Of a stretch of 64,000 nucleotides of DNA, positions 22,791 to 34,550 are shown in pieces. The first letter of the stretch is position 1; the number at the start of each line of letters is the position of its first letter. The position numbers and the translations under genes were made by a program. Source of the DNA: Gnetum montanum (lineage: Eukaryota > Streptophyta > Gnetopsida > Gnetales > Gnetaceae); assembly GCA_015680685.1 (NCBI GenBank), contig MNCI01016594.1:587525-651524 (forward strand), read 5' to 3'. Under the pieces are notes generated by a model. It was not told the DNA's origin. It did not search any database and saw only the letters and a program-made list of their open reading frames with translations.

Positions 22791-25700
22791 ATGAACACCA
22801 CAAACTCCAACGCTGCAACCAAGCCAGTCACAGACATCATAGGCACCATGGCTATTCAACAACCCATGGTACAACCCATTATGGGGTCTCACCGGTCTCT
22901 TAGACTACAAGGGAGGAACCCATCGTTTAACGTCATACCCCAGGACCAATACAATTTCATATGCGTGAAAATACAAGCAGGCCTAACCATGGACCAAACT
23001 GAGATGGAGGTTAAAAGAAAATACGAATTATTTCATAAAGGAGGACATGAGTTCATCCCTTCACCATATGATATCATTTCTCTCCTAGAGCATTACTCTG
23101 AGCTTATCTCTTAGCTCCTACTACTAAAGAATCAGCCCCTGGACCAATCCATGGCAAATCCTCAATTGGAAGAGAAGGACGACTTCATAGCCCATTCTGA
23201 GCATGAAGATTCGTACCACATCCTCAGCCCACAAACTTACACAAACCCATCATTTCACCCATTCATGGGTGAAACTACGTCCCTCCAGCTATTCAAAATC
23301 ATGCAAGCACATGTGCCTCAACAAGAGGCACCCACTCTCATCCCCATTCCTCCAGTGACCGATGTTCAAGTCAACACGCTTCCCCTCGCAATTCCTCCTA
23401 TGGTCACGGTACCCCCGTTCTTACAAATGCAACCTCCTCAAAATAATGTAGGAGTAAACTTCCCACCCCGCGTGATCGGGATGCCACATGTGATACTGGC
23501 TTCTACATCTGCTCATTACATTCCCTGGATCCCAACCTAAGGAGCATTCTTCACAACTGTAACCCAACAATTTCAGGAGATTCCTACACAAAACATGACC
23601 GAGCAATGGACAGCGATTGGTGCCCAATCACATCAACCCCCTCATTATAACATACCACCTCACACAATCTTACAAGCTAATATTCCCCAAGCACAACCAC
23701 AAGAACAGCAACCCCTTGCCTACAATATGCCACCCCAGATACCACCTGCTACAAATATTCCGGATGTGCAGCCTCCAACTACACAACTCTTTGCTTTCTA
23801 GCCCACTACCCAACAATCCAACATGTATACTGTACAACATCCCCAACATGCCATCTCACCTAGCACCCAAGACTGGGCTGATGCTAAAATGGTAATGCAG
23901 GAGGTAACCGACGAGGTCAAATGTCTCAAGACAGCCGTTGACGGAGAGCTCAAGGTAGTGGACTTCTATCACGATGATCCTATCAACTCTTTTGTCCCAC
24001 CTCTAACATTACCCAAGGGTGTATCTTTGCCTACGCTGACTAAATACAATGGGGAGATAGATCCCAATGCTCACCTCATAATGTTTAGATTAGAATGTGC
24101 GTTGCTTCAGGGGTGGCGACATGCCATTATGCGAGTGTTTCCCATGTCCCTTGCAGGGAGAGCACTTGATTTGTATTGGGCCTTGCCACGAAACTCAGTA
24201 TCTTCTCTGGAAGATTTGGTGCACCAATTCATAACCAGGTTCAAGTATAACTTGAAGCTTGAAGCCACACTAGATAGCCTCATACAGGTCAAACAAGTAC
24301 CCCTTGAACTTGTCCAGAAATTCATCCAACGGTGGAGTGCTGCTGTCAACGAACTCCACGAGCTGATCCCAGAGACGTATCTCCTCACAATCCTGAAAGG
24401 GGCTATCAACAACTTCGTCAAATCCAAACTATCTTATCTTAATGCACGTAATCTAAGTCAAGAGTTTGTACAAATCAAGAGCATAGAGGACGCAGCGCAA
24501 AATAGTCATGATCTTGCATATTTAGCCTTTAAGATCCAACACAGTAAGAAAGATAAAGAAAAGGTTAAAACAACTATAGCAACATTAGTAGAAACACAAC
24601 AAGCAAACGTGGGACAACAAAGCAAACTGCCTATTGCCCCTACTAATTACACTAAACCCACTCCCGCAATTGCACCAGAATCATCCTCATCACAAAACCC
24701 AACACTGAATCGTACGAGAAACTTCGAGAGGAAGGACCCCTTTCAATACACGCCACTGCCTATGAAGCCATCGCAACTATTCAACCAACTCCTGAAGGCT
24801 AGATTAATGAAGCATAAACAGTTTTCCCCTATAGTGATCCAAAGGCATGATCGCTTCTGCCAACTGGTTCAGAACCCAAGCCTAGCAATGCCAGATGAGC
24901 CCCTAGTACCAAAAGGCTTTAGAATGGACCGTTTCTGCGATTATCATCAACGTAATGGGCATGGCACAGATTACTGTTTCACCCTAAAACAAGATATCCA
25001 ACGAATGATTGACGGAGGTCAACTCACTTTTGATGAGACTAACCCGGTCCAACCACAAAACCAGGCCATGGGTGTGTATAAAGATCCACTAAATACCAAA
25101 GAGGCACCGTACATGATCAACACAATCTACCTTGATAACGAACCTGAAACACCTAGCATTAACACCGTCTATTCCGACCATGAGCAACAAACGCCTAATA
25201 AACCATTTGTGGTGTGTATTCCTCCCACTATACAAACATTCATGCCTCAACCATCGTACTTCACATAGAAGCCTTATGTCATCCGAGTACCCCCCGCCGT
25301 AGCAACTTCTAACACCCTAACACGTGAAAGACCATATGTGGTGCGTGTACCTTCCACTGCTACTACCGTAAACACACCAACGCCTCCTATTTGACCCACC
25401 CCTTACATAGTCCAAGTGCCACCTGCAATCGCAACAGTGGAGGTACAACCTCCAGCTAAGCCAACTCCATACATCGTTAGGACACCCGAATGTCCTAATG
25501 ATCACCAATCCTCCACTTCGCAAACACAAAATAAACCAAGCCCCTATGTCATCAAGGTGCCCAGCCAACCGGGCACTCAACCGCACGCGATTACCCAGCC
25601 ACAACCCCACCCTTCTCTATACGTAGTACAAATCCCAAGGCAACCTAAGTCTCTGAAACCAACTACACAACCATGCCACACACGAGAACGCCTAGCAGAT

Positions 25701-26981
25701 AAGCTTACACATGAACGCTTGGAGAAGGAGCATCAACGGCTAGCCTTAGGACCTCCTAAACCTACCCTACTAAATGCAGTATCCATGACACAACCTAATG
25801 ATAAACCAAACACAGGCCATGAGGGTGAATCATCCAGAAAACATGATATGCCTAAATCAACGATTCCAGGTAAAAAAGACAAGCCAACTATGCATGAAAT
25901 AAAACTGTTAGGCCCAATGGACCAAGTCACTGCCGATAAACATGTGCCCAATAGTAGAGATCTAGCGACAGCTCTAACGTAAGTCACACAGGCACTCAAA
26001 CAAAAAAACACTTCACTGAGCTTATATGACCTAGTGTTGACATCTCAAACCCATTGTGAAGCCTTGGTGCGTATGCTAACTTCCATCCGAGTAAGCGAAG
26101 ACTTGCCTCCAAATGAACCTTCAATTCATGTTGTAATGTACTCACCTCAAGGGTCAACTCCAAAGCCACTAAGCTTCCACAATGACAATGTCAAAGTGGA
26201 TGAGAAAACGCGAGAGGTAACAATAGCACCTATGTTCATAACCATATGAACAAATCAATTCAAGATACATAGGGTGCATGTAGATGATGGAGCTGCCACA
26301 AATGTTGTACCCTATCCCATTGTTGAACAACTGGGGCTTACAGAGTTAATCAGACCAACTGCCACCACATGCTTGAAATCATTTAGCGGATTGCGTGTGA
26401 TAGTCAAAGGCATCGTGACTTTAGACTTTATAGTAGGGGATCAGTTCCCCACATCTACCGACTTTGTGGTAATCGATGAAATGCTAGGGTTCAACCTAAT
26501 ATTGGGAAGGCCTTGGCTAGCCCAACTAAAAGTAGTCTCTTCCCCTATACACCAAGAGATTCACCTACCTTACGAAGGCGGTGAAATCGTGATACATAGG
26601 GAGGCTGCTACACCCATCATCTCATCGTACATAGATACAGACCAAGGCTCAGAGGTTAAGCTTGAAGAGCCTAAACAATATGATATGAATGAACAACAAC
26701 CAGTAGGTGATAATCATTTAAACGCAAAGGAAAATTCACCTAAAATAGAAATGCCTGGGCCTGAAACCGTACATACACAGCCTCACTTAGAAACTACAAC
26801 TGACACAGAAATCACAATACATGCAGAAGCATCTGAAAACTCCAACGCGGGAACTATTCCATCAGATGTCCCTTGGGCTAAATTACAATTCAATGTGATC
26901 AGCGAAGGAGACGCTGAATATAGAATCATACCCGCTAACGCATCGTTGAATGTTAAAATGAGAAAATCAAAAAATTACTAA
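22791..26981 (+). pseudogene. gag-pro: gag-pro of element G, frame intact but seven nonsense codons
   Basis: One uninterrupted reading frame of about 1,397 codons, broken only by stops at 23112, 23538, 23799, 25266, 25392, 25980 and 26247; no frameshift is seen. All seven fit a single C-to-T change in CAG, CAA or CGA. Order: N-terminal HEFIPSPY (about residue 90), a Pro/Gln-rich region (200-340), coiled segment, retrotransposon gag domain (DPNAHLIMF about 423 to NNFVKSKLSYL about 545), a CDYHQRNGHGTDYC box (about 716), a Pro-rich linker with repeated PYVV(R/K)VP segments (820-960), and aspartic protease with DDGAATN (about 1165) and LILGRPWLAQL (about 1243). ATG 22791 is chosen because homology with B extends upstream to it. 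The best kept gag-pro here. Confidence 0.9.
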
Positions 26982-27086
26982 ACCAATAAACAACAAACTG
27001 TTCGAAATGACGTTAAACTACAAATAGTTCAAAACGACTTTAAACTACATCCCAAGTCTGGAATGACGTTAAACTATCATGTCCGC
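26982..27086. repeat. Start of module-boundary array, element G
   Basis: Three units around AAATGACGTTAAACTAC. The array is interrupted by solo LTR C and continues at 29172. Confidence 0.7.
27082..27086. repeat. Target-site duplication TCCGC, left of solo LTR C
   Basis: TCCGC precedes TGTACTGACC (LTR end, reversed) and recurs at 29172-29176 after GTGTTTCA. Confidence 0.85.
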
Positions 27087-27686
27087 TGTACTGACCTAAA
27101 TCGTCGGTGTAAGGCTGGAAGGGAAAAAGACACCGAGAGATCGTTGGGCAGCCACAGCCAACCCTGCCTTCGCTTGAGGGCAAGCTGGAAAAGGGAACGA
27201 AGGCAGAGTGCCTTGGATGGTTCGCACGCAAATCAACCAAGGACTTCCCCAAGCGTAAGTTATGACTAGCGCTTGGGTTATCGTAAACGGTGTAAACGAA
27301 ATATGAACAACGATACGAAATGTAAATAAAGTGTACTGAATTATGAATAAAGCGTAAACAAAGTTATATTGTAAACAGAAGATAAACTGCAGTAAATAAT
27401 GTAAATGAGAGGCAAAAATGAAACTGTATTGTATTGTTTTTAAACAAGAATATGCACCGGTCAAAGCGTAGTTGCACAAGTGTGGACGGCAAGTCAAACG
27501 CCTAGCCCCGGAATGATGTGACACAATGATGTGACGATGAAATGTGATTAATGTGAGAAGAAATCGGAAGCCAAAAATCAGATGTGCATCACCAATTCCT
27601 CCAATCTTTGCCTCTTTGTCTTTTGCTTCTTTGTCTTTGTTCTTCTTTTTTGCTCTCTTCCTTCCAATTTGTGTGAATTGGTAGGG

Positions 27687-27696
27687 TATTTATAGG
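27687..27696 (-). promoter_or_regulatory. TATA box of solo LTR C
   Basis: Minus strand CCTATAAATACCC, about 600 bp from the LTR end, with a C/T-rich segment downstream. Confidence 0.6.
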
Positions 27697-28286
27697 TTTG
27701 GGCTAGGGTTTTGGCTAGGGTTTGCTTTGACCAGGTTCAATGTATCCATGCTTGAAAGTTGTACATGAGTTGTACGTGTGTTGGCAATTTTGCTTTTCTT
27801 GGCCAGGTTCAATGTATTTTACAACTTACGGGTCATTTGAGCCCATTAAAATACAAAAAAAATTAAAAATACAAGCCCTTTAGTTGTAAAACTTAGAAAC
27901 TTTAAAAAAAGATGTCCAGCGGCCGCGACCCTTGATTAAAAATATTATTTTTTTAGTTGGTCGGCTGAACATTGGAATTCTTCTAATGTTTTTTGGTAAA
28001 AAAAATTTTAATCATCGGGGGAGGACAGTCGGTGATGTCGGTGATGCAGCAGCGGCGGCGCGAAGAGAGAGCAGTAGCTGGGGGCAGCGCAGGGAGAGCA
28101 ATGTGGAGGCTGCGGAGGTGCAGCAGAGGACAGTGCGGCAAACGCGTGCACAGTAGCACGGCGTTGCGGAAAATAATCAGCGGCAGGCGGGAGAAGCAAA
28201 GTGGCAGCACAGGAGGCAGGAGCAGACAGTGATGTGCAGGCATGATGCAACAGCGTGGGGCAGAATGACGACGCGGCAGGCAGCAA

Positions 28287-28883
28287 TCAAACGTGAAACA
28301 AGGTGCCGCGAGAGCAGCTGTTGCAGGCAGTGACGGGGAGAGCGATGTGCAGAAAACAGCGGCGTGGTGGGCGACGTGGAGGTGGCAGGAACACTTGCGA
28401 GGGATTCAACGGAAATGGCACAATATGAAGCTCGCCGCACCTGATAAAAACCCTGTTGGAGCTGTTCTCCGGCTTAAGCCATTGCGGAATGGCAAACACA
28501 GCTTCAATAATCAAGAATTCACCGTCCAAGTCCCAAACCCTAACGGAGACGTCCGGAAACCTCCGGTTGATTTCGAAGAGCAGGAAAACAGTGAACCATT
28601 CGTCTTCGAGATTGTCACCATACCTGAGGCTGCCATGAAGATGAGCAACAGAACTTTTTGCAGATGCTGATGAAGAAAAGGGAGAGGAAGACGCAAGGCA
28701 AAGATAGGTTGATGATGATGCAGAAGCTCTTTTGAGCTTGCTCTGCAATTCGTCTAGAGTGTGTTGCTTCAGAGAAAATGCTGGAAATACTGCGTAGAGC
28801 AGAGTATAGTCTGGAGCGCTATGACAATCATTGAAGATTTCATCGTCAATGCTGGACTCCATTACCTTTTGTCGCAGACTCAC
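28287..28883 (-). pseudogene. ECD: Captured 5' fragment of an ecdysoneless/SGT1-family gene
   Basis: An open frame of 198 codons without stops. Residues about 15-150 read as the N-terminus of the conserved eukaryotic ecdysoneless (SGT1/ECD) protein: a hydrophobic DYTLLYAVFP strand, LRYGDNLEDEWFTVFLLFEI, RVWDLDGEFLIIEA, WLKPENSSNRVF and CGELHIVPFP. Similarity stops at LNPSQ (about 28430), near where a first exon could end. The remaining 48 codons are Pro/Arg-rich and look like LTR sequence. ECD proteins are linked to splicing and transcription through the R2TP/PRPF8 assembly route (known of the family). Only about the first fifth is present, so no functional ECD can be made. It has the same orientation as the LTR and lies upstream of its TATA box. 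Confidence 0.85.
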
Positions 28884-29171
28884 TGCAAGCCACGGTTTTG
28901 TTAAGTTTCGCTATGAAGTTCGTTGCAGGAATAAATCGCTCTGGATGTGTTTATATTTAAGCATCCAAAGCCATGCGATGGTCTGGATCACGTCCACATT
29001 CGTTTGTACAAAGCTGCCACTGTTTGACACATGAATGTGGTCGCAATTATGTTTAGGTTCATCTCCCCAAATCCAAAAGCATGTGCACGTCAATAATAGT
29101 CGTCGCTAATGCACCATTAGGGCATACAAATTTTCATTTAAAAATGCTAAGCTGAAATTAGTGGTGTTTCA

Positions 29172-29683
29172 TCCGCAACGACATAAAACTAGGCACGATC
29201 AGAAATGGTCGGTCTACAAGAAATCAACCCTTGTCGCTTGAAATTTCCCATATTTACATGTGGCCTGAAATGGCCTTAAACTAGTGCATGTGGCCTGAAA
29301 TGGCCTTAAACTAGAGCATCTACCTACCCTTTTTTTTCCCCAAATTCCAGTTCATAGTTCGAATCTACGCTTGCACTGTCGTGCTGTCAATAAAAATTTT
29401 CACAATTATCTTTCGTTTATAATTACATTCCTACTTACAATTACATTCATGCACTATACTTAAACTACAAAAACAAACCAAAACATTTTACATTCCCATG
29501 CCGTGTTTACATTTAAACTCAAAATCCGCAACAAAAAGTTTTTTTTTTAGAAATATCCATATACATGTAATGATATACAATTACAAGAGTTAACTGATTT
29601 TATTCATCCATTCAATACAACTCAAAATTTTTAATTTACAATTCACATATAGATTTGAGTCGGAATAATTTCAAATCAAAAAA
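29172..29683. repeat. Module-boundary array, element G, continued, and 3' flank of antisense gene
   Basis: It opens with the TCCGC duplication, then GACATAAAACTAGGC and two near-identical units GGCCTGAAATGGCCTTAAACTAG at 29260-29315. 29330-29683 is A/T-rich with scattered ATTTACATT motifs and no gene; it should hold the 3' UTR of the antisense gene. Confidence 0.75.
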
Positions 29684-32600
29684 CTAAACATCCGGGATGG
29701 GAGGGTCGTCCTCTTTAGACCCACCAGCATCATGAGTCCCCACTCCACTAGGGCCAGCTTCTTGAATATCATCGTTGCCTTGACCCTATAAAATGCAAAG
29801 GAAACAATCAACATAAGAACAAAAGAAAAAACAGTGAAAAATTATTCAATGAATGAATTTCATGGCAATAAACTGCTTACCTAAGGGGACCCCCCTAAAC
29901 TGAATTCAAGCCGGCGGAGGATTTCCTCCTCTGAGACGCTCGCCCAATCTGTCCCATCAAGGCCTAGATCGATGTTTGGCAAAGCCTTCCCCTTGTTAAT
30001 AGCCGACTAGGTAGGATGCTTTAAACGGAATTCACCCACATAAACCTCCCTAGAAGTGGTTGTAATTACCCTTGTAGGCGATTCCATCTCAACAGTTGTA
30101 TTCTGAGCAAAGGTATCAAACATAGAGCGTAGACCCAGACCCTCCACAAACATTTCAAGTTGATGCTTTTCAATAGATACTTCCTTCAACTACTTATAAT
30201 GATTCTTGTTGTTCTTCTCATCCTGACCCCACTTGCGCACCTTGGAAGCGAAAGCCTTCCAATCTTGGTACTTGAGGTTCAGTAGGTCTACCTGGGCCTT
30301 ACACTCCGCTAGTTTCTGGGTCAGTGACGCATGGCAATTGAGCAAGTTCCAATATCTAGTATAGGTGACCTCGAAAGTTTTCCAAGAGCGATCACCACTT
30401 AGTCTAGCCGAGATGAACTCATACCGAGCTTTGAGATCATCACACTCAACTGATGACTCAGAAACTTCTTTATCCTTTGCTTGGACTTGCAACCAGAATT
30501 GTTCGATGGAACGCCTACAGGTCCAAAGTCATTTGGCGTTGTGTACAAGACCTTCCGCCACTTCGTCATAGACCAGCCTTGGTATCTTCTTGAGTTCTAG
30601 GGGTAGTGTGGGCAAACTTTCAATGCTAACAATCTCAAATGGATCCCACCTCAGCTTAGCTCCTATGCACACAAAAGGAATGGGCATTAAACATTAGACG
30701 ATAAAAAAGCAATGTGAAATTCGAAAGTTGCAAAAGGCTCGAGACATTTGTACCTATCTCAGGGTGGGCTTCCTGAATACGTTCAACCACTTCATTATCG
30801 ATCCCAGCCACAAAATCCATTTTACTTGGCATCTAGGTCCAAGTAAATTGTCCACGAGTACAGGACGGACTAACCTCCACGGTTCTTTCAGGGGGAGCCA
30901 TTTTCATAGGCACGTCTAGCCACATTGTTTTGGTTTCACTACCTTCGTCTGGAAGGGATAAAAACATAAAAGTAAAACACCATAGAAACAACGACTCACA
31001 AAGCAACATAATAAAATAAAATGAAATATACCATGTTCTCTATCCCCTTCTGGGTTTGGAAGGTTGCCAAGGTCCAACCTTCCCTTGAGGAAGCTACTAA
31101 ACATCTCATCAACACCACCCTGGTCATCCACCAGTTCAGTCTCTGTGGTGTCTTCCCGTAGCTCCTCCGTCTCTTCCGCCTGATCCTTGCCAACCTCTTC
31201 CTCCTCAATCATTAACTTCGTTGTAGCCTCCTCCTCCTCAATGATGGTCTCTAACTCCTATCTCCTCACTTCTCGAGTCAAGTATGAAGGCATTAGTTGC
31301 ATGTAAGCAGTCAAAATGAAAATTATGAATAAGATGAAAACTATAATGCAATAAGTGCACCAAGTTTACTTACCTCGAACAGGCATCTTGAACCGTATGC
31401 GCATCACCTTTGTCTCTTCCACATCTGAGGTTACCTCTTTTGAGCATTCATGCTTCAGGAGCTTTGACTTCGCCTTACCAATGGTCTCCTTGTAGTATAG
31501 GGCACATCTTCTGGTTCCAACCCCACACTGTCACGTGTGTGGATTGAGGTATCAAATGACCCTCCTATTGTGATGGACACGGATTCATCAATCCCCTTAG
31601 GAGCATCTTGGGACTCAGCTGTCTCGAACGAATGATTAATCCACGGGCAAGATAATTGAGTTCGATCCCGTAGGATATATTTGTTGTCTGCGTGAACCAC
31701 TAGAAACTCGGCCAAGCGACGAAGATAGCCAACAAAGAATGCAAACGTAAAATGGGACTACGCTTCAACATTTGAGCGCAATCGCACTATTTCCTTATGA
31801 AGGCCTGATAGCAAAAATTGAGCCCAGTTATAACGCATCCCCATTTCTAAGATGGTTCGCATGATTCGCACAGCTTCAACACCAAGAATGCTCACCTAGG
31901 ACAGGGATTTAGGGACAGCCATGCCCTAAACAGGGGATATAATTCATTAACTTCCTCAACCTTTGATTTCCCCTACATAGGGAATCCATTGATGCCCTTG
32001 ACAATACCCAACCAGTCCTCTAGCTCACGTACCATATGAAGCTCTTTCTGAGCCCTATCCAAAACTACATTTACGCCATCCACCGGTACACCAAACAGGT
32101 CTGAAAAGAATTCGACCGACAGATGGAAGACTATCTTGACACCCTTAATACAGGTGCTGTAGTAGGAGATGGACTTGTCAAATGAATCAACAATCTTGAT
32201 CATTTCAGCTATCGACACATCAGGGCTCGGGGTTGTAAAGAGCTCCATAAGATCGGAATCATCTAAATAACAAAAAATGGACAATGGGGCATGGGTGTGC
32301 AACCATTTCTATGCCTTGCTGATCTCCCCGAACTTCATTGACAGGGTACTCTCAGTTTGTCCTGTCGTGACAGGGTCTTCACCGGGAGGGACATCAACTA
32401 TAGATACAATTTGAAACCATCACATCAGTATGACCACCAACAGTCGGACAAACACACTAAGGCATCTAGAAAATATTGTCACTTACCTTCAGTTTTGGAC
32501 TTCGAGGTGCTACCTAAGTTAGAATAACAAGGGAAGACTGGTCCATTATGCGACCAATCTCCATGCAACCACCCATGAGCCGTACACTGCGCAAATGCTC

Positions 32601-34268
32601 TAGAAAATCGTTTATGGAAATGGACAATATCACCCTTGGTTTGAGCTAATACAACTCCGTGAAGGGTGGGACCCGCCATAAAGGTCTCTAGAGCAGTATG
32701 AGCTAGGGCAAGCCCATCATCATCAACGGATATCCCATCTTGGTTAACTTGGGGCCTACAAAAGAACGGTCGTCAAAACAGAAGCAAATACTAAACGATG
32801 AAAAATAGAAACAACAAGCTAAACGATCTTACCTCTCTACCCGGTACACTATGCCAGGAGGGTTTTGAAATAACGTATGTGCACGTGCAGCTAGAAACGA
32901 GGTGTTGTTAAGAAAATCACACCCTCATGGTAATAGGTCCCACATGCGCGCTAACGGGTGAGTAGATGTGGGCCCGCCAGAAGGACCATCCTCGATCACA
33001 AGCAGCCCCTCATCAATGTCCTCCATGAATAGCGCAACATCCTCCGAAGCTCCTGGCAACATAGCCTCAAGCACACTCTGTGCCACTTGTTCGCTCAGAT
33101 GTGACCAGACCACCACCTTAAATCTATCTAGGATAAGGCGAGGAATTCACATGCCCCTTCCTTGAACCATACCCCATCGTTGTCAATGGTCAGATCAGGG
33201 GTAGGTTCATCGGCTTCAAGGGGGCCAAACCATGCCAATACTCCAACTAGCTCGACTACCAGGAGGAAAGGTTTAGTGTCCCTGCAAGTAACCAAAATGC
33301 CATGATAAATCAGCCATACATGAAAAGGAGATAAAACAACGAAATTCCATGTTGTAGGCCAATACTTAGAAAAATTACAAACTATTTACACCCAGCATAT
33401 ACGCTACCTAACTCGGCGTATACGCTATCAACAAATTATTTACACCTGGCATATACGCTACCTAACTTGGCGTATATGCTGTCAACAAGCTGTTTACACT
33501 TGGCATATACGTTGCCTAATTCAGCATATACGCTATCAAAAAGCTGTTTAAACTCGACGTATACGCTGCCTAATTTAGCGTATACGCTATCAAAAAACTG
33601 TTAACACTCGGCGTATATGCTGCCAGAAAAGAAAGAGCCGTTCATGGTTAGCGTATACGCTGTGAAAAATAGTCAGCGTTTACGCTGTGAAAACAGTCAG
33701 CATATACGCTGTGAAAATTGTCTATGCTACATACTGATAAAATCGCCTATGCTGTATATTGTTAAAACCCTCTACGCTACACACTTTTCAAACTGTCTAC
33801 ACTATATGCTGAGGAAACCTTCTACGCTCAGCGTATAGACCCTATACGCTATAGAGACCCTCTATGCTGGGGACCTACACTTAGCGTACAGACCCTCTAC
33901 GCTAACCCTCTACGCTACGGATCTACGCTCAGCATACAGGCCCTCTACGCTAACCCTCTACGCTGCGAAGCTACGCTTAGCATACAGGCCCTTTACACTA
34001 CAAAACTGTTTATGATATAAAGCTGTTTATGCTACAAAACCTTTTACGCTACCAAAATTATCTACATCGACAAGACTGTCTATGCCTGACGAGAAGTACA
34101 GATAAAAATAATCAATAGAGGTAAGATTAGAACCTACCTGTGTGATGATCCTGGCCACGATGGAACCCTCAGTCTAGGCAAACACTACAACATGGCCTCG
34201 CTCTCCTCCGCGAAAGTTAGGTCAGGGCCCTTGCTCCCCTAGCCTTCTACCTCCTTGCCCTTTCCCAT
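29684..34268 (-). pseudogene. Antisense eight-exon gene between protease and reverse transcriptase
   Basis: Inferred exons (minus): 34268-34138, 33281-32833, 32755-32487, 32397-31374, 31257-31032, 30948-30754, 30662-29881 and 29785-29684. All seven introns have GT and AG ends, and several junctions keep frame (exon 3/4 gives VDVPPGED; 5/6 gives EHDEGSE). About 1,050 codons. Exon 1 is basic (MGKGKEVEG). Exon 2 contains RFKVVVWSHLSEQVAQ, exon 3 AGPTLHGVVLAQTKGDIVHF, and exon 4 VFHLSVEFFSDLFGVPVDGV and FVGYLRRLAEFLVVHADNKY. Exon 5 is acidic (KLMIEEEEVGKDQAEE), exon 7 is coiled-coil-like, and exon 8 is an acidic tail. About ten nonsense codons and at least two frameshifts make this copy dead. The exon 4 motif weakly recalls the plant mobile domain; otherwise I recognise no family. 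Exons 2-6 recur in E2, and 7-8 in B and F. Intron 1 (33282-34137) is filled with palindromic repeats. Confidence 0.82.
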
Positions 34269-34550
34269 TCCGGCATCCTTTACGTTGAAAATAACAGGGT
34301 TTATGCTGAGGTCTGAGGCTGCATGCCAAGCTGAATCATCTACACTAAGTTGGAGTCTCTACGCTCATGCTGAGTTGGGGCCTCTACACTCACGCTTACG
34401 CTAGGGTTTGGGTCTCTATGCTTACGCTGGGGTTCAAACCTCTATGTTTACGCTAAAGGTTTGGTGGTCTACGCTTACGCTAAAGGTTTACGCTCAAGCT
34501 TCAGATCGCTTCAAGTTCGGTGGTCCCAACTGACAACCTTACGCTATATA
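33370..34550. repeat. AGCGTATACGCT palindrome array
   Basis: Dozens of units: CGGCGTATACGCT spaced about 35-40 bp (33385-33660), shorter CTACGCT units (33700-34080), and CTACGCTTACGCT at 34330-34510. It fills intron 1 of the antisense gene and continues upstream of its exon 1, where the gene's promoter should be. The motif is that of LTR G U3 (21290-21740) and the G leader. Confidence 0.85.

Larger units (their letters stand above)
27087..29171 (-). mobile_element. Solo LTR C carrying a host gene fragment
   Basis: A minus-strand LTR of 2,085 bp, starting TGAAACACCACTAATTTC at 29171 and ending GGTCAGTACA at 27087, flanked by TCCGC on both sides. The last 170 bp match LTR G and LTR A. A TATA box (CCTATAAATA) lies at about 27687-27696. 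The U3 region 28020-28883 is GC-rich, unlike any other LTR here, and contains part of an ecdysoneless/SGT1 gene. No primer site or internal region adjoins it, so it arose by recombination between two LTRs, or the element was lost otherwise. Confidence 0.85.

Noticed and set aside
27983-28440. Several Ala/Arg/Pro-rich open frames on both strands
   Set aside because: The region is GC-rich, which opens frames by chance; no motif is recognisable and it lies in the LTR U3 beyond the captured gene fragment.
33370-34090. CRISPR-like spaced repeats (CGTATACGCT every 35-40 bp)
   Set aside because: The spacers are themselves related, the motif is palindromic and shared with LTRs, and the setting is a plant retrotransposon intron.
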